DNA of 64,000 bases from Flavobacterium psychrophilum (GTDB lineage: Bacteria; Bacteroidota; Bacteroidia; Flavobacteriales; Flavobacteriaceae): positions 1 through 64,000 of the forward strand of contig CAMBZB010000003.1 of assembly GCA_945872245.1 (NCBI GenBank). The letters run 5' to 3'. Within the stretch, counting starts at the first letter, position 1, and each line of letters opens with the position of its first letter. Shown piece after piece: positions 61,651 to 64,000 of this stretch. The notes below the pieces were generated by a model. The model was not told the DNA's origin. It did no database searches and saw only the letters and a program-made list of their open reading frames with translations. A program made the position numbers and the translations under genes.

Positions 61651-62886
61651 ATGAAAAATCAAAGCATAACGAACAATCTCGACTGGATTTGTATCATCAT
61701 CTATGGGTTATTAGTGCTCATGGGTTGGTTGAATATCTATTCTTCTTCGTTGTCCTCTTTGGAAGGCACTTATGAAAAACAACTTATATTTATCACATTA
61801 ACCATTCCCTTGATTTTCATTGTCCTTTCAGTTGATGGGAAATTTTATGAAAAATATGCTAGCATCTTTTTTGGAGTTTCCTTACTATCCTTGGCAGGTT
61901 TGTTTGTTGCCGGTAAAACCATAGCGGGACAACGTTGCTGGTATGCCATCGGAAGCTTTACCCTGCAACCGTCAGAATTTGCGAAAGCCGCAACGGCATT
62001 GGCTCTAGCCAAATACCTAAGTGATTCCCAAATCAATTTAAAGGACATAAACAGGCAAATACAGGCGTTACTCATTGTGTTTTTACCCGTTATTTTAATA
62101 TTACCGCAACCCGATCCGGGAAGCGCCTTGATTTATAGCATCTTTATTATTATTCTCTATCGTGAGGGATTGCCTTCATGGTATGTTTGGACAGGTTTTA
62201 TTACTATCCTTTTATTTGTGTTAACACTTATATTACAACCCCAATATGTAATTCTGCTGGCACTTGTCACCATTGGATTTATTCATTTTAAATCAAGGTT
62301 ATCCGAAAGAAATCTGGTTTTGAGCAGTATTCTTTTTGTCCTGATTTCTGGATTTGTACTATCCGTGAATTATGTTTTCACCCAGGTATTCAAACAGCAT
62401 CATAGGGATCGATTTAACATATTGCTGGGCAAATCCGTAGACATGAAAGGCATTGGATACAATACCAATCAATCCGAAATAGCCATTGGGTCCGGAGGTT
62501 GGTTTGGGAAGGGGTTTCTTGAAGGAACGCAAACCAAGGGTGGATTTGTACCCGAACAACACACTGATTACATTTTTACAACAGTAGGCGAAGAATGGGG
62601 TTTTATAGGCTCCCTTTTTGTAATTGGCTTGTTTGCGGGGTTATTTTTGAGGCTGATTTACCTAGCCGAAAGACAAAAAACCAAATTTAGCAGGGTATAT
62701 GGTTACTGTGTGGCCGGAATTTTATTCATTCATTTCTTTGTAAATATTGCCATGGTATTGGGAATATTCCCAACGATTGGCGTACCCTTACCCTTCTTTT
62801 CCTATGGTGGTTCAGGCCTTTGGGGATTTACCATTTTGCTCTTCATTTTTATAAAAATGGATGCCAACAAAGTGAATGAGTGGTAG
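61651..62886 (+). CDS. rodA: Rod-shape determining glycosyltransferase RodA
   Basis: A 411-aa SEDS-family peptidoglycan polymerase with about ten membrane helices. Conserved segments are GQRCWYAIGSFTLQPSEFAKAA, the QPDPGSALIY loop, the catalytic-region VPEQHTDYIFTTVGEEWGFIGSL, and FFSYGGSGLW. It is the last gene of the mre operon, 17 bases after mrdA. Confidence 0.96.
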   Translation: MKNQSITNNLDWICIIIYGLLVLMGWLNIYSSSLSSLEGTYEKQLIFITLTIPLIFIVLSVDGKFYEKYASIFFGVSLLSLAGLFVAGKTIAGQRCWYAIGSFTLQPSEFAKAATALALAKYLSDSQINLKDINRQIQALLIVFLPVILILPQPDPGSALIYSIFIIILYREGLPSWYVWTGFITILLFVLTLILQPQYVILLALVTIGFIHFKSRLSERNLVLSSILFVLISGFVLSVNYVFTQVFKQHHRDRFNILLGKSVDMKGIGYNTNQSEIAIGSGGWFGKGFLEGTQTKGGFVPEQHTDYIFTTVGEEWGFIGSLFVIGLFAGLFLRLIYLAERQKTKFSRVYGYCVAGILFIHFFVNIAMVLGIFPTIGVPLPFFSYGGSGLWGFTILLFIFIKMDANKVNEW

Positions 62887-63091
62887 TGTTTTCTTCTTTC
62901 TTTTAAGAACTCTGACTTAAGATAAAAGTAAAAACTTTGTGCATCAGGGATTTTATGATTTTCCCTTCAATATTTTTATATACCGAAAAACATTTATTCG
63001 TTTTCACAATGATACAAATTGCTTGTATATCAGTCCAATGTTTTTTTGTCACATTGAGCGCGATCAGGATGAAACAATAATACCAATTAAA

Positions 63092-63131
63092 AAACGCCTT
63101 AGAAATTTTTTTCGAATTGCTAGGGCGTTTC
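63092..63131. terminator. Bidirectional terminator between rodA and prc-like gene
   Basis: AAACGCCTTAG (63092-63102) pairs with CTAGGGCGTTT (63120-63130) with one mismatch. A-rich and T-rich flanks suit the two convergent genes. Confidence 0.75.
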
Positions 63132-63159
63132 AGGATAAAATTTACTGTATTTGGGTAGT

Positions 63160-64000
63160 CTATGATTTAACCAATTTCCCTTTGGTCATCTTGCCGGAAA
63201 TGGTTTTTTTCACAACAGGTTTGGATTGCAAATCATCCAACACATTCAAAGCTTCTTCCACGTAAATGTCCTTGGACAAACTTTCATGCCATCTGTCTCT
63301 TTTCTCTTTAAGAGAGGCGTCTTTTTTCATTAATTCCGCTTCTAGGGGCAATGAAGAAAACTTTAAATGATAGTCATAATCCGAAATTGATTTGAATTTT
63401 TTGTTCGCTTCCTCAATTCTTTGCTGCTCTTTTTTGAAACTATCCAATTTCAAACTATAGCTGTTTTCATGGTTTCGCTCATCAATCCATTTTGCGTTTT
63501 CTTCAATTAATTTAAATTGCGAATTCTGCGCAATTCTTTTTTTACTGTTCAAAATTGCTTTATCAAAATTGCCATTTTTGTTCCAAACAGTATATTCGGC
63601 AGGATCAATTTTATCCCAAGGCATAGCATTGTCTACATCCCGTTCTCCCATTTTTAAATACGAGTATTTGTCTGGCATCACTACATCGCTACTGACACCT
63701 TCTAATTGGGTAGAACCTCCATTTATTCTATAAAATTTTTGCGTAGTGGTTTTTAAAGCCCCTAAATCTCCCACGTCGCTACTGCGCACAAATTGATTTA
63801 AATCAATCACGTTTTGGACTGTTCCTTTTCCATAGGTTTGTTTGCTGCCAATAATAACTCCCCTTTTATAATCCTGAATGGCTGCAGCCAAAATCTCGGA
63901 TGCCGATGCAGAGAAATTATTCACCATAATGACCAAGGGACCATCCCATTCTATTTTCTTATCTCGGTCAAACAAGACTTCTTTTTTTCTCCCCGCCGAT
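63160..64000 (-). CDS. Tail-specific (Prc/Tsp-like) carboxy-terminal processing protease, partial
   Basis: The 3' part of a larger gene; the frame continues through the window edge at 64000. It has the catalytic-Ser region [23 protein letters not shown] and the catalytic-Lys region [15 protein letters not shown], matching the Ser/Lys dyad of E. coli Prc (FSASASE, FGKGTVQ), then a long helical C-terminal domain ([13 protein letters not shown]...) typical of the DUF3340-type tail. It would be a periplasmic protease. Confidence 0.92.
   Translation of the reverse strand, partial: SAGRKKEVLFDRDKKIEWDGPLVIMVNNFSASASEILAAAIQDYKRGVIIGSKQTYGKGTVQNVIDLNQFVRSSDVGDLGALKTTTQKFYRINGGSTQLEGVSSDVVMPDKYSYLKMGERDVDNAMPWDKIDPAEYTVWNKNGNFDKAILNSKKRIAQNSQFKLIEENAKWIDERNHENSYSLKLDSFKKEQQRIEEANKKFKSISDYDYHLKFSSLPLEAELMKKDASLKEKRDRWHESLSKDIYVEEALNVLDDLQSKPVVKKTISGKMTKGKLVKS

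Overview
The window is AT-rich chromosomal DNA from a member of the Bacteroidota, most likely a Flavobacterium or close relative. Supporting signs are the promoters of the TAnnTTTG (-7) type, the lack of Shine-Dalgarno sequences before most genes, a secreted protein with a type IX secretion (T9SS) C-terminal domain, PorT, a TamL-type lipoprotein, DUF2490 and DUF5686 proteins, and a FbaA/AccD/PdhB/MreBCD gene set of flavobacterial type. No rRNA, tRNA or CRISPR was seen.

Region 1 (1-16.4 kb) is a sulfur-to-SAM block. On the minus strand, cysH-cysD-DUF2490-cysN-sulfite reductase-cobA-cysG(N)-ferredoxin:NADP reductase form a tightly packed operon for assimilatory sulfate reduction, siroheme synthesis and electron supply. 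A TauE/SafE permease diverges from it, and an Rrf2 regulator lies beside it. Next comes metX-thrA-osmC-metZ (minus strand), which makes activated homoserine and captures sulfide as homocysteine, then metK (plus strand). The metX-metK intergenic region carries two different SAM riboswitch classes back to back: a SAM-I (S-box) aptamer before metX and a SAM-II aptamer before metK.

Region 2 (16.4-33 kb) is accessory. It holds a secreted protein of unknown function, a deoxynucleoside kinase, a lipoprotein, two divergent type II toxin-antitoxin modules, and a 3,496-residue T9SS-exported protein with LamG, NHL and Ig-like repeats. It ends with an AraC-type regulator broken by a frameshift and a 0.8-kb array of inverted-repeat elements flanked by a duplication of the 3' end of hppA.

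Region 3 (33-64 kb) is mostly housekeeping: membrane pyrophosphatase with a Cys-rich tail, soluble pyrophosphatase, a DUF5686 outer-membrane protein, pyruvate dehydrogenase E1 beta, etfBA, a bifunctional-nuclease-like protein, a four-helix-bundle protein in a G-rich inverted repeat, thyA, a HIT protein, a CBM48 protein, a 2TM protein, folA, menG/ubiE, porT, an rRNA methyltransferase, tamL, fbaA, accD, a secreted protein of unknown function, an ABC permease, purH, the cell-shape operon mreB-mreC-mreD-pbp2-rodA, and the 3' part of a Prc-type protease cut by the window edge.
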